A stretch of 64,000 nt of DNA, taken from positions 62,001 through 126,000 of the forward strand of contig NZ_RDBF01000002.1 of NCBI RefSeq assembly GCF_003674095.1, in the 5' to 3' direction. The notes beneath the pieces were generated by a model. The model was not told the origin of the DNA, searched no databases, and worked only from the letters and a program-made list of their open reading frames with translations. Below, piece by piece: positions 7,343-16,300 of this stretch (position 1 is its first letter; the number at the start of each line of letters is the position of its first letter). The stretch is from Aeromicrobium phragmitis. Lineage in GTDB: Bacteria > Actinomycetota > Actinomycetes > Propionibacteriales > Nocardioidaceae. Position numbers and translations under genes: made by a program.

Positions 7343-8746
7343 GTGCCCACGTTGGACGACATCGCAGATTCGCAGACGGCGCTCGGCGCTGCGGAGGTCG
7401 AGCGGCTCCAGGCACTCGTGGGCAGCTGGCAGATCATCGCCGACCTCGCCTTCTGCGATCTCGTCCTCTGGTTGCCGGACGCGGAGAAGAAGGGCCGGTG
7501 GGCGGCCGCCCAGATCCGGCCGACCACCGGGCCGACCACGCTGCTCGAGGACGTCGTGGGCACCTTCGTCCCGCGGCAGGGGTTCGCTGCGGAGGAGACC
7601 TTGCACGACGGCACCGTCGTGCTGATCGACGTCATCGAGGTCGGAGGGGCCGACGAGCCGATCGGCATCATCACGCAGCGGCGATACCGCGAAGCGCAGC
7701 GTTCGCCGAGCGCCCTCGAGCAGGCGTACCTGCAGACGAGCGGCGTGCTCGTCGAGATGGTCCGGCACGGGCAGTTCCCCGTCGGGGGCGACCGGTCCGA
7801 CATCGCCGACTCGTTGCGGGTCGGGGACGGTCTGGTGCGCACGGACGCCGCGTGCACCGTGACGTACGCCAGTCCCAACGCGTTGTCGGCGTACCGCAGG
7901 CTCGGACTCGCCGGCGACCTCGTCGGCCGCGATCTCATCGCGATCACCACCGGCCTCCTGCAACGCCGGCCCACCGACCGGAGCTTCGCCACGATGTTCG
8001 GGCCCGCGGAGTCTGCGGCCGAGATCGAGGGGCGCGAAGCCTCGCTGCTGATGCGCATCATCCCGCTCACCTACGGGGGCGCCCGCGAGGGCTACCTGGT
8101 GCTGCTGCGCGACGTCACCGAGTTGCGGCTCCGCGAACGCGAACTCGTCTCGAAGGAAGCGACCATCCGCGAGATCCACCATCGGGTAAAGAACAACCTG
8201 CAGACCGTGGCGGCGCTGCTGCGCCTGCAGAGCCGCCGGCTCGACGTGCCGGAAGCGAAGGAGGCTCTGCGTGAGGCCGAGCGGCGGGTCGGGTCCATCG
8301 CGCTCGTCCACGAGACCCTCAGCCAGTCCTTCGACGAGACCGTCGCCTTCGACGACATCGCCGACACGCTGCTGCGCACGATCCCGGAGTTCGCCGACGG
8401 GGTGGAGGTACGAGCCGAACGGATCGGCTCGTTCGGGAGCATCCCCGGCGACGCGGCGACCTCATTGGCCATGGTGGTCACCGAACTCGTGCAGAACGCC
8501 GTCGAGCACGCTTTCGAGGGGCGTCGGTCCGGCCGGGTGACCGTCGCGGTCAACCGCATCCGCAACCGGCTACGGCTGCGCGTGAGCGACGACGGCAACG
8601 GGCTGCCCGCCGGTTTCGACGCCACCAGCAGTCTGGGGCTGTCGATCGTGTCGACCCTGGTCGAAGGGGAACTGGGCGGATCGCTCGCGTTCGAGCGATC
8701 TCCGGTCGGCGGAGCGACCGCCACGATCACCTTCGACGTGCACTGA
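7343..8746 (+). CDS. pdtaS: Sensor histidine kinase, PdtaS type
   Basis: A 467-aa soluble two-component kinase. Residues about 15-145 form an H_kinase_N/GAF-like sensor, about 155-260 a PAS domain, then a HisKA_2 dimerisation/phosphoacceptor box (EIHHRVKNNLQ, phospho-His about 280) and a HATPase_c domain with the N box TELVQNAVEHA and G boxes DDGNG and GLSIV. This matches PdtaS of mycobacteria, which phosphorylates the antiterminator PdtaR. As in Mycobacterium, it sits next to a convergent whiB1 gene, supporting orthology. The partner PdtaR is not in the window. GTG start with leaderless spacing. Confidence 0.9.
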   Translation: MPTLDDIADSQTALGAAEVERLQALVGSWQIIADLAFCDLVLWLPDAEKKGRWAAAQIRPTTGPTTLLEDVVGTFVPRQGFAAEETLHDGTVVLIDVIEVGGADEPIGIITQRRYREAQRSPSALEQAYLQTSGVLVEMVRHGQFPVGGDRSDIADSLRVGDGLVRTDAACTVTYASPNALSAYRRLGLAGDLVGRDLIAITTGLLQRRPTDRSFATMFGPAESAAEIEGREASLLMRIIPLTYGGAREGYLVLLRDVTELRLRERELVSKEATIREIHHRVKNNLQTVAALLRLQSRRLDVPEAKEALREAERRVGSIALVHETLSQSFDETVAFDDIADTLLRTIPEFADGVEVRAERIGSFGSIPGDAATSLAMVVTELVQNAVEHAFEGRRSGRVTVAVNRIRNRLRLRVSDDGNGLPAGFDATSSLGLSIVSTLVEGELGGSLAFERSPVGGATATITFDVH

Positions 8747-8763
8747 CCCGTCGGACACGACGA

Positions 8764-8792
8764 AGCCCCGGGGCCGAAAGGCACCCGGGGCT
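8764..8792. terminator. Bidirectional terminator between pdtaS and whiB1
   Basis: AGCCCCGGG (8764-8772) pairs with CCCGGGGCT (8784-8792) around an 11-nt loop. It sits between two convergent genes and can serve both. Confidence 0.8.
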
Positions 8793-8804
8793 CAGCGGTT
8801 GAGG

Positions 8805-9056
8805 TTACGCGGTCCGAATGCGGGCCCGCGCGTTACGACGCTTCAAAGCGCGGCGCTCATCCTCGCTCAGGCCTCCCCACACTCCGTGGTCCTGACCGGA
8901 TTCCAGCGCCCACTGCAGGCACTGTTCGCGGACATCGCAACGGCGGCAGACCACCTTGGCCTCCTCGATCTGCATGATCGCGGGGCCGGTGGTGCCGATG
9001 GGGAAGAAGAGCTCGGGATCCTCGTCCAGGCAGGCGGAACGGTGGCGCCAGTCCAT
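8805..9056 (-). CDS. whiB1: WhiB family transcriptional regulator, WhiB1-like
   Basis: An 83-aa WhiB protein: an iron-sulfur cluster-binding, NO/O2-sensitive transcription factor that works with the primary sigma factor. The four cluster-ligand cysteines are Cys9, Cys37, Cys40 and Cys46 (CxxC spacing in the second pair), followed by the GVWGG turn (about 58-62) and a basic tail with RRNARARIR. Length and neighbourhood (convergent with pdtaS) match WhiB1. AAGGAG lies about 10 nt before the ATG at 9056; the frame stays open upstream but that part is not WhiB-like. Confidence 0.93.
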   Translation of the reverse strand: MDWRHRSACLDEDPELFFPIGTTGPAIMQIEEAKVVCRRCDVREQCLQWALESGQDHGVWGGLSEDERRALKRRNARARIRTA

Positions 9057-9215
9057 GAGGACGCTCCTTCCCAAATGGCAGTTATCGTGGATGGAATGGG
9101 GCAGACCCCCAGGGCCCGACGGCATTCGCTGTCTACTTTCGCAAGGTTTCCCATACATGACAAGAGTTACGGGCCGATGACGGGTGTCGGTTTCCTCACA
9201 CGAGAAGCGCGTCGT

Positions 9216-9221
9216 TACCCT
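9216..9221 (+). promoter_or_regulatory. -10 box of a leaderless promoter
   Basis: TACCCT, 6 nt before the GTG at 9228 that opens the small membrane protein gene. Confidence 0.6.
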
Positions 9222-9227
9222 GGCCCG

Positions 9228-9626
9228 GTGTCGGACACCTCTGCCGGTCGTCTCCTGTTGGGCATCGCCGGGCTCGTGAGCGGTCTCCAGGGTCTCGCCC
9301 TGGTGGTGCTCGCGGTCGCCGATCTCGCACATCTCGGCGACGATCGCCTCGGCCTGGGCATCGGGATCGCGGTGGTCCTCATCGTCCTGGGTGCGGGGCT
9401 CCTCGCCGCCGCAGCGGGCGTCGCACTCGCACGCCAGGGCGCCCGCGGCCCGGTGCTGGTCGCCCAGTTGATCGCGCTCGGCCTGGCGTGGAACCTGCGT
9501 GGAGCAGAGGATTCCGTGGTGACGTGGTTGCAGCCGCTTCTCGTCGTGACCGCCGTGATCGTGCTGGGTTGCCTCCTGTCCGGACCCGGGCGACGCGCCA
9601 TGAGCCTGGCCATCGACGAGGAATGA
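9228..9626 (+). CDS. Small four-helix membrane protein, unknown function
   Basis: A 132-aa protein with four hydrophobic segments: about residues 8-30, 44-66, 72-92 and 106-125. It ends in a short charged tail (RRAMSLAIDEE). I do not recognise a family with confidence; actinobacterial genomes carry many such uncharacterised integral membrane proteins. The start is set by the GTG 6 nt after a TACCCT box; an open frame further upstream overlaps whiB1 antisense and looks non-coding. It is divergent from whiB1 and upstream of malic enzyme, with no obvious functional link. Confidence 0.7.
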   Translation: MSDTSAGRLLLGIAGLVSGLQGLALVVLAVADLAHLGDDRLGLGIGIAVVLIVLGAGLLAAAAGVALARQGARGPVLVAQLIALGLAWNLRGAEDSVVTWLQPLLVVTAVIVLGCLLSGPGRRAMSLAIDEE

Positions 9627-9748
9627 CGCTGTGAGAGACTGACCGCGGCTCCACCCCTTGCCTTCTCCGCGGCCCCTCAGCGCCGCACCGGCCGCCGGAT
9701 CGGTGACCGCCTCCACGTTCCACGTAGACGCGTTCAAGGAAGTGCCGC

Positions 9749-10966
9749 ATGGTCGCCCAAGACCTCACCCCACTCGAATCCGCCGACATCGACATGACGC
9801 TGCCCGATGACGAGGACCCGGTCTTCGCGTTGCACCGCGCCGGCAAGATGGCCATCTCCTCGACGGTCGAGCTGCGCGATGCCGCCGACCTCTCCCTGGC
9901 CTACACGCCGGGTGTGGCCCGAGTCTGTGAAGCGATCGCGACGGACCCGCAACTGGCCCACGAGTACACGTGGGTTTCGAACACGGTCGCCGTCGTCACC
10001 GACGGCACCGCGGTTCTGGGGCTCGGTGACATCGGCCCCGCCGCGTCCATGCCGGTGATGGAGGGCAAAGCCGTGCTGTTCAAGCAGTTCGGCGGCGTCG
10101 ACGCGGTGCCGGTCGCCCTCGACACCACCGACGTCGACGAGATCGTCGAGACGATCGTGCGGCTCGCCCCGTCCTTCGGTGGGATCAACCTCGAAGACAT
10201 CGCCGCGCCCCGCTGCTTCGACATCGAGCGGCGCCTCATCGAGCGGCTCGACATCCCCGTCTTCCACGACGACCAGCACGGCACCGCCGTCGTCACGCTC
10301 GCGGCGCTCATCAACGCCGCCCGCCTCACCGACCGCGATCTCGACGAGCTCAAGGTCGTGATCTCCGGGGCCGGCGCGGCCGGCGTGGCGATCGCGAAGA
10401 TCCTACGGGCGGCCGGGGTGCGCAAGATCAGCGTCGTCGATCGAGCCGGTGTGCTCGTCCCGGAGCGTGACGACCTGACCGAGATCAAGCGCTGGCTCGC
10501 GGACTTCTGCGCTCCGTGGGCGTCGGCGGGCAGCTGTGCCGATGCGCTCGTGGGCGCCGACGTCTTCATCGGTGTGTCCGGCGGTACGGTGCCGGAGTCG
10601 GCGGTCGCGCAGATGGCCGACGACGCCATCGTCTTCGCGATGGCCAACCCGCACCCGGAGGTGCACCCCGACGTGGCGCGGCGCCATGCCCGCGTCGTCG
10701 CCACCGGCCGATCGGACTTCCCGAACCAGATCAACAACGTTCTGGTGTTCCCCGGCATCTTCCGCGGCGCCCTGGACGTGCGCGCGACGGCGATCTCCGA
10801 GAGCATGAAGCTCGCGGCCGCCACGGCGCTCGCCGACCTGGTGGGTGATGAGCTGCGGGAGGATTACGTCATCCCGTCGCCCTTCGATCCGCGTGTGGCG
10901 CAGGTCGTGGCGCGCGCCGTCACCGACACGGCGCGCCGCGAGGGCCTCGCCCGACGTCCGTACTGA
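9749..10966 (+). CDS. NAD(P)-dependent malic enzyme
   Basis: A 405-aa short-form malic enzyme that oxidatively decarboxylates malate to pyruvate, linking the TCA cycle to gluconeogenesis and NADPH supply. Signatures are the N-terminal YTPGVA motif, GLGDIGP, the metal-binding DDQHGTA block near residue 172-178, and the nucleotide-binding GAGAAGVA. Cofactor choice cannot be decided from the sequence alone. Start ATG at 9749. In an organism using the ethylmalonyl-CoA pathway the enzyme would draw pyruvate and reductant from C4 acids, which fits the genes at 50-60 kb. Confidence 0.92.
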   Translation: MVAQDLTPLESADIDMTLPDDEDPVFALHRAGKMAISSTVELRDAADLSLAYTPGVARVCEAIATDPQLAHEYTWVSNTVAVVTDGTAVLGLGDIGPAASMPVMEGKAVLFKQFGGVDAVPVALDTTDVDEIVETIVRLAPSFGGINLEDIAAPRCFDIERRLIERLDIPVFHDDQHGTAVVTLAALINAARLTDRDLDELKVVISGAGAAGVAIAKILRAAGVRKISVVDRAGVLVPERDDLTEIKRWLADFCAPWASAGSCADALVGADVFIGVSGGTVPESAVAQMADDAIVFAMANPHPEVHPDVARRHARVVATGRSDFPNQINNVLVFPGIFRGALDVRATAISESMKLAAATALADLVGDELREDYVIPSPFDPRVAQVVARAVTDTARREGLARRPY

Positions 10967-10984
10967 CTGTCCGACAGGAGAAGC

Positions 10985-11953
10985 ATGTTCGCCGTCTACG
11001 CCGACGCCATCAACCCCGACGACCCCCTGAAGGGCCTCGTGGTGGGGGAGCGGCCCGAGCCGGAGGTCCCCGAGGGCTGGACCACCGTCACCGTCAAGGC
11101 CGCCTCGATCAACCACCACGACGTGTGGAGTCTGCGGGGGGTCGGTCTGCGCGAGGAGTCGCTGCCGATGATCCTCGGCTGCGACGCCGCCGGCCTGGAC
11201 GAGGACGGTAACGAAGTGATCGTCCACGCGGTGATCTCCGATCCGTCGTGGAGCGGCGACGAGACCCTCGACCCTCGGCGTTCGCTGCTCTCGGAGCGGT
11301 ACCCGGGCACCTTCGCCGAGAAGGTGGCGGTGCCGCGGCGCAACGTCGTGCCCAAGCCCGCCGGCTTGTCGATGGGCGAGGCCGCGTGCCTGCCCACGGC
11401 GTGGCTGACGGCCTACCGCATGCTGTTCACCCAGGCCGACCTCAATCCCGGCGACGCCGTGCTCATCCAGGGTGCGGGCGGTGGCGTGGCGACCGCAGCG
11501 ATCGTGCTGGCGCGGGCAGCCGGTTTCCGCGTCTTCGCCACGAGCCGCGACGAGGACAAGCGCGCGCAAGCGCTGGAGATCGGTGCGCACGAGGCCTTCG
11601 AGTCCGGCGCTCGGCTCCCGCAGAAGGTCGACGCCGTCATCGAGACGGTGGGGGCGGCCACGTGGTCGCACTCGATCAAGTCCATGCGTCCCGGCGGCAC
11701 GCTCGTCATCGCCGGCGCGACCTCCGGTGACGCTCCCAAGGCGGCCGAACTGACCCGCATCTTCTTCCAGCAGATGCGCGTTCACGGTTCGACGATGGGC
11801 ACGCGGGAGGAGTTGCGGCGGCTGGCCGAGTTCCTCGCGGTCACCGAGACCCGCCCGCTCATCGACAGCGAGATCGCGATGGAGGACGCCGCACAGGGCC
11901 TCCAGCGCGTGATCGACGGCGACGTCTTCGGCAAGATCGTCCTCACCCGCTGA
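10985..11953 (+). CDS. Zinc-binding alcohol dehydrogenase / quinone oxidoreductase-like protein
   Basis: A 322-aa medium-chain dehydrogenase/reductase. It has the GroES-like N-terminal domain (ASINHHDVWSLRGVG) and a Rossmann domain with the nucleotide loop IQGAGGGVATAA near residues 160-172. The catalytic zinc Cys/His/Cys set is incomplete and no structural zinc lobe is seen, so the protein resembles the zinc-free quinone-oxidoreductase branch. An AGGAG ribosome site lies 5 nt before the ATG, and it starts 18 nt after the malic enzyme stop, so the two are probably one operon. Substrate unknown. Confidence 0.85.
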   Translation: MFAVYADAINPDDPLKGLVVGERPEPEVPEGWTTVTVKAASINHHDVWSLRGVGLREESLPMILGCDAAGLDEDGNEVIVHAVISDPSWSGDETLDPRRSLLSERYPGTFAEKVAVPRRNVVPKPAGLSMGEAACLPTAWLTAYRMLFTQADLNPGDAVLIQGAGGGVATAAIVLARAAGFRVFATSRDEDKRAQALEIGAHEAFESGARLPQKVDAVIETVGAATWSHSIKSMRPGGTLVIAGATSGDAPKAAELTRIFFQQMRVHGSTMGTREELRRLAEFLAVTETRPLIDSEIAMEDAAQGLQRVIDGDVFGKIVLTR

Positions 11954-11986
11954 CGAGAGTCCGGGAGCGGCCTCGATTCGGTACTC

Positions 11987-12411
11987 GGCTGTGGGTGGTC
12001 GAGTAGCGGCGAGTTCTGCGAGCGGCGTATCGAGACCGGGGTGGTGGTCTCGATACGGCCCTCGTTCCTCGGGCCTACTCGACCAGCTATGGGGAGTCCG
12101 GGCGTGCTCGACCAGCTGGTCGGCTGTGGGTGGTCGAGTAGCGGCGAGCTCTGCGAGCGGCGTATCGAGACCGGGTGGTGGTCTCGATACGGCCCTCGTT
12201 CCTCGGGCCTACTCGACCAGCTATGGGGAGTCCGGGCGTGCTCGACCTGCTGGTCGGCTGTGGGTGGTCGAGTAGCGGCGAGTTCTGCGAGCGGCGTATC
12301 GAGACCGGGTGGTGGTCTCGATACGGCCCTCGTTCCTCGGGCCTACTCGACCAGCTGGTCGGCTGTGGGTGGTCGAGTAGCGGCGAGCTCTGCGAGCGGC
12401 GTATCGAGACC
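11987..12411. repeat. Tandem array of GGTCGAGTAG...TATCGAGACC palindromic repeats (block 1)
   Basis: Four forward arms start at 11987, 12122, 12256 and 12361. Each runs from GGCTGTGGGTGGTCGAGTAG to GCGTATCGAGACC (51 nt). Three complementary arms, GGTCTCGATACGG to CCTACTCGACC, lie at 12046-12084, 12180-12218 and 12314-12352. Forward plus reverse arms form large near-palindromes repeated with a 134-135 bp period, then 105 bp. The units differ mainly by a single T/C (GAGTTC versus GAGCTC). The block fills the space between two convergent genes. No coding signal is seen in it. Confidence 0.93.
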
Positions 12412-12426
12412 CGGTGAGGGCGGCGT

Positions 12427-13134
12427 CTATTCGAGGATATGGCGCAGGTATCGCTCCGGTCGGGCGAGATACTCCTGCCAGTGCTGGACGAGTTCGAGAT
12501 CTTTCCATCTCGTCTCGCGCAGACCCCACGGGCCCGTCTCCAGGAGGGTCGCGGCGGGAAGCGATGCGAGGATCGGGGAGTGCGTCGCGCACAGAATCTG
12601 CGCGCCTTCGTCGACGAGGTCGTGGAACGCCCCGAGCAGCGCGAGCGTCGACGAGAACGACAAGGCAGCCTCAGGCTCGTCGAGAACATAGAAGCCGGGT
12701 GAGGTGAAGCGCTGACGCACCACCTCGAGAAACGACTCGCCGTGGCTCATCGCGTGGAAGTTCTCGCCCCGTGCCTCGTCGGCCTGATAGGTGTACCAGC
12801 CGTGCATCGTCTCGGCCCGCAAGAAGAATCCCCACCGCGGCGCGCCGATGCCACGGTGCAGCGTCAGCGAGTCGCTGAGCGCTGACTCGCTGCGATGCGT
12901 CTGGTGATGACCCTGCGTGCTGCCGCCTTCGGGAGAGAGGCCGTAGGCGGCCGCGATCGCCTCGACGAGCGTCGACTTTCCCGAGCCGTTCTCGCCGACG
13001 AGGAACGTGACGCCGGGGCCGAGCTCGAGCCCGTGCGCGAGGAGATGGCGCACCGCGGGAATCCGGGCCGACCAGTCCGCAGGCCACGGTTCGCCGCACG
13101 TGACGCGGACGACCGGCCACTCCTCGAACGCCAC
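12427..13134 (-). CDS. Small AAA/ABC-type ATPase (SMC/RecF-like), unknown role
   Basis: A 235-aa soluble ATPase with Walker A GENGSGKST (about residues 47-55), an ABC-like signature MSHGESF (about 131-137), Walker B plus Glu FYVLDEPEAAL (about 152-162) and a switch His in CATHSP. The head is compact with no coiled-coil insertion, as in the AAA_21/YbjD-like predicted ATPases. It has no membrane partner nearby. The stop codon lies 16 bp from repeat block 1, and the C terminus reads ILE-stop from TCGAATAG, close to the repeat terminus TCGAGTAG. Confidence 0.8.
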   Translation of the reverse strand: MAFEEWPVVRVTCGEPWPADWSARIPAVRHLLAHGLELGPGVTFLVGENGSGKSTLVEAIAAAYGLSPEGGSTQGHHQTHRSESALSDSLTLHRGIGAPRWGFFLRAETMHGWYTYQADEARGENFHAMSHGESFLEVVRQRFTSPGFYVLDEPEAALSFSSTLALLGAFHDLVDEGAQILCATHSPILASLPAATLLETGPWGLRETRWKDLELVQHWQEYLARPERYLRHILE

Positions 13135-13141
13135 CGCCGTT

Positions 13142-13318
13142 CTATTCGTCCTCGTCGTCGAGGCGGGCGAGCCAGGTGGCCAACCGCTCGACAGGGACCT
13201 CGAACTCCGGGTTGAGGTCGACGAAGGTCGAGAGCTGCTCGGCCAGCCACGCCAGGGAGACGTCCTCGTCTCCCCGGCGGGCGGCCAACTCTTCGATACC
13301 GCGATCGGTGAAGTACAC
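13142..13318 (-). CDS. DUF6104 family protein (58 aa)
   Basis: A 58-residue protein opening V/M-YFTDRGIEEL and ending ATWLARLDDEDE. This is the small actinobacterial family that regularly follows kgd. It is acidic and probably helical, with no known biochemical role. It starts with GTG only 11 bp downstream of the kgd stop, so it is almost certainly on the same transcript. The persistent linkage with Kgd suggests a function in 2-oxoglutarate metabolism, which is inference. Confidence 0.85.
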   Translation of the reverse strand: MYFTDRGIEELAARRGDEDVSLAWLAEQLSTFVDLNPEFEVPVERLATWLARLDDEDE

Positions 13319-13329
13319 GGCCGCTCCGA

Positions 13330-16300
13330 TCAGGCGAAGGCGCGGTCCATCAGGTCGCGAGCCTCGGTCACGTGGACCGCGTGCGAACCCACCGCCGTGG
13401 TGCTCGACTCGGGCCGCGACACGACCGTGAACGGCAGGTCGCCGAAGGCGTCACCGAAGTGGAGCGCCATGTGCGGCCACGGGCCCTGGTTCTCCGGCTC
13501 GTCCTGCACCCAGCGGATCTCCTTGGCGCCGGTGAATCGCTCGACCTCGGCCAGCAGCTGCTCCGCCGGACGCGGGTAGAGCTGCTCGACGCGCACGATC
13601 GCCGTACGGGACTGGTCCTTCTCCCGCTTGTCACGCTCGTCCATGAGGTCGTAGGCGACTCGGCCCGAGGTCAGCAGCACGCGCTCGACCTTGCCCGGGT
13701 CGACCGTCGTGTCGCCGAGAACGGGTCGGAACTCGCCGCTGGTGAACTCCTCCGGCTGGCTCGCGGCGGCCTTGCGACGCAGCAGCTGCTTGGGCGTGAA
13801 CACGATGAGCGGTCGGTGGTCGGCCTCCAGAGCCTGCTTACGCAGCAGATGGAAGTACGACGCCGGCGTCGAGGGCTGTGCGATGCGCATCTCGTCGTTC
13901 GCCGCGAGCTGCAGGAACCGCTCGATGCGACCCGACGAGTGGTCCGGGCCCTGGCCCTCGTAGCCGTGGGGGAGCAGCAGCACGACGCCGGACTTCTGGC
14001 CCCACTTGGTCTCGCCCGAGGAGATGTACTCGTCGATGACCGACTGGGCGCCGTTGACGAAGTCGCCGAACTGCGCCTCCCACATGACGAGCGCTTCGGG
14101 ACGTGCCACCGAGTAGCCGTACTCGAAGCCGAGCGCGGCGTACTCGCTCAGCAGCGAGTCGTAGATGTAGAACGTGCCCTGGTCCTCGCTCACGTGCGAG
14201 AGGGGGGTCCACTCGTCCGCCGTGTGCCGGTCGATGATGACGGCGAATCGTGAGGAGAACGTTCCGCGGCGCGAGTCCTGACCGGCCAAGCGGACCGGGC
14301 GTCCCTCGAGCAGCAGCGAGCCCATCGCGATGATCTCGCCGGTGCCCCAGTCGATCGGGCCTGCGGTGATCGACTGCGCACGGCGCTGGAGCTGAGGGGC
14401 GACCTTCGGGTGGACCGTGAAGCCCTCGGGCACGTTCGTGTACGCGTCGGCGACAGCCTTGAGGACCTCCGGCGTGATCGCGGTGACGTAGCCGCTCTCG
14501 AACGGCTTCTCCGGGTACTCCGGGATCCGGGTGTAGTCCGGAAGGTCCGAGGACTCCTTGACCCGGGCGAAGTTCGCCTCGAGTCGCTTCTGGTAGTCGC
14601 TCAGCGCCTCTTCGGCCTCTTCGAGGGTGATGTCGCCACGGCCGACTAGCGCCTCGGTGTACAGCTTGCGCACCGACTTCTTGCGCTCGATCGAGTCGTA
14701 CATCAGCGGCTGCGTGAAGCTCGGGTCGTCGCCCTCGTTGTGGCCGCGACGGCGGTAGCAGACCATGTCGATGACGACGTCCTTGTGGAACGTCTGGCGG
14801 TACTCGTAGGCCAGCTGCGCGACGCGGATGCAGGCCTCGGGATCGTCGCCGTTGACGTGGAACACCGGAGCCTGGATCATCCGGGCGACGTCGGTGGAGT
14901 ACGTCGACGAGCGTGAGGACGAGGGGCTCGTGGTGAAGCCGACCTGGTTGTTGACGATCAGGTGGATCGTGCCGCCCGTGCGGTAACCGCGCAACTGCGA
15001 GAGGTTGAGCGTCTCGGCGACGACACCCTGCCCGGCGAACGCGGCGTCACCGTGGATGAGCACGGGGAGCACGGGGAAGGCCTCGCCCATGTTGAGGCGG
15101 TCCTGCTTGGCGCGGGTGATGCCCTCCAGGACGGGGTCGACGACCTCGAGGTGCGACGGGTTGGCGGCCACCGAGACCTTGACCTTGTCACCCTTGGAGG
15201 AGGTGAACTCGCCCTCGACACCGAGGTGGTACTTGACGTCGCCGGAGCCCTGGACCGTCCGCGGGTCGATGTTGCCCTCGAACTCGCGGAACACCTGGCC
15301 CGGGTCCTTGCCGGCGATGTTGACGAGCACGTTGAGGCGGCCGCGGTGGGCCATGCCGATGCAGACCTCGGAGAGCTTGTCCGACGCAGCCGCCGAGCAG
15401 ATCTCGTCGAGCAGCGGGATCGCGGTTTCGCCGCCCTCGAGGCTGAAGCGCTTCTGACCGACGAACTTGGTCTGCAAGAACGCCTCGAAGGCCTCGGCCT
15501 GGTTGAGCTTCTGCAGGATGCGCAGCTGCTCGCTGCGCGGCGGCTTGACGTGCGGGCGTTCCAGGCGGTCCTGGAACCAGGCGCGTTCGCCCGGGTCCTG
15601 GATGTGCATGTACTCCACGCCCATGGTCCGGACGTAGGAGTCGCGCAGGATGCCGAGGATCTCGCGCAGTTTCATGAGCGGCTTGCCCGACGCCTTGCCG
15701 AACGAGCCGGTGGCGAACTCGCGGTCGAGGTCCCACAGCGTCAGGCCGTGCGAGGCGATGTCGAGATCGGGATGCGTGCGCATCTTGTACTCGATCGGGT
15801 TCGTGTCGGCCATCAGGTGGCCGCGCTCGCGGAAGGCGTGGATGAGCTCGAGCACGCGGGCCTGGCGATGGATCTCGTCGTCGTGGCTGACGGCGATGTC
15901 CCGGGCCCAGCGAATGGGCTCGTAGGGGATGCGCAGCGACCGGAAGATGTCGTCGTAGAAGTCGTCCTCGCCGAGCAGGAGCTGATGCACGCGCCGCAGG
16001 AACTCTCCGGACTGCGCGCCCTGAATGACCCGGTGGTCGTACGTCGAGGTGAGGGTCATCATCTTCGACACGGCCATCTGCCCGATGGTGTGGTCAGAAG
16101 CGCCCTGGAACTCCGGCGGGTACTCCATCGAACCGACACCGACGATGAGGCCCTGGCCGGACATGAGCCGCGGCACCGAGTGGTTGGTGCCGATGCCGCC
16201 GGGATTCGTCAGGCTCACGGTGGTGCCCTGGAAGTCCGAGACCTCCAGCTTGCCGTCACGAGCCTTCTTGACCATCGTCTCGTAGCCCTGCCAGAACTCC

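Noticed and set aside
11987-12411. CRISPR array
   Set aside because: Repeats are long palindromes in alternating orientation with a 134-bp period and near-identical interiors, not short direct repeats with unique spacers.
11991-12691. Repetitive coding frames inside repeat block 1
   Set aside because: They translate the tandem palindromes; the frames exist on both strands and carry no gene signals.
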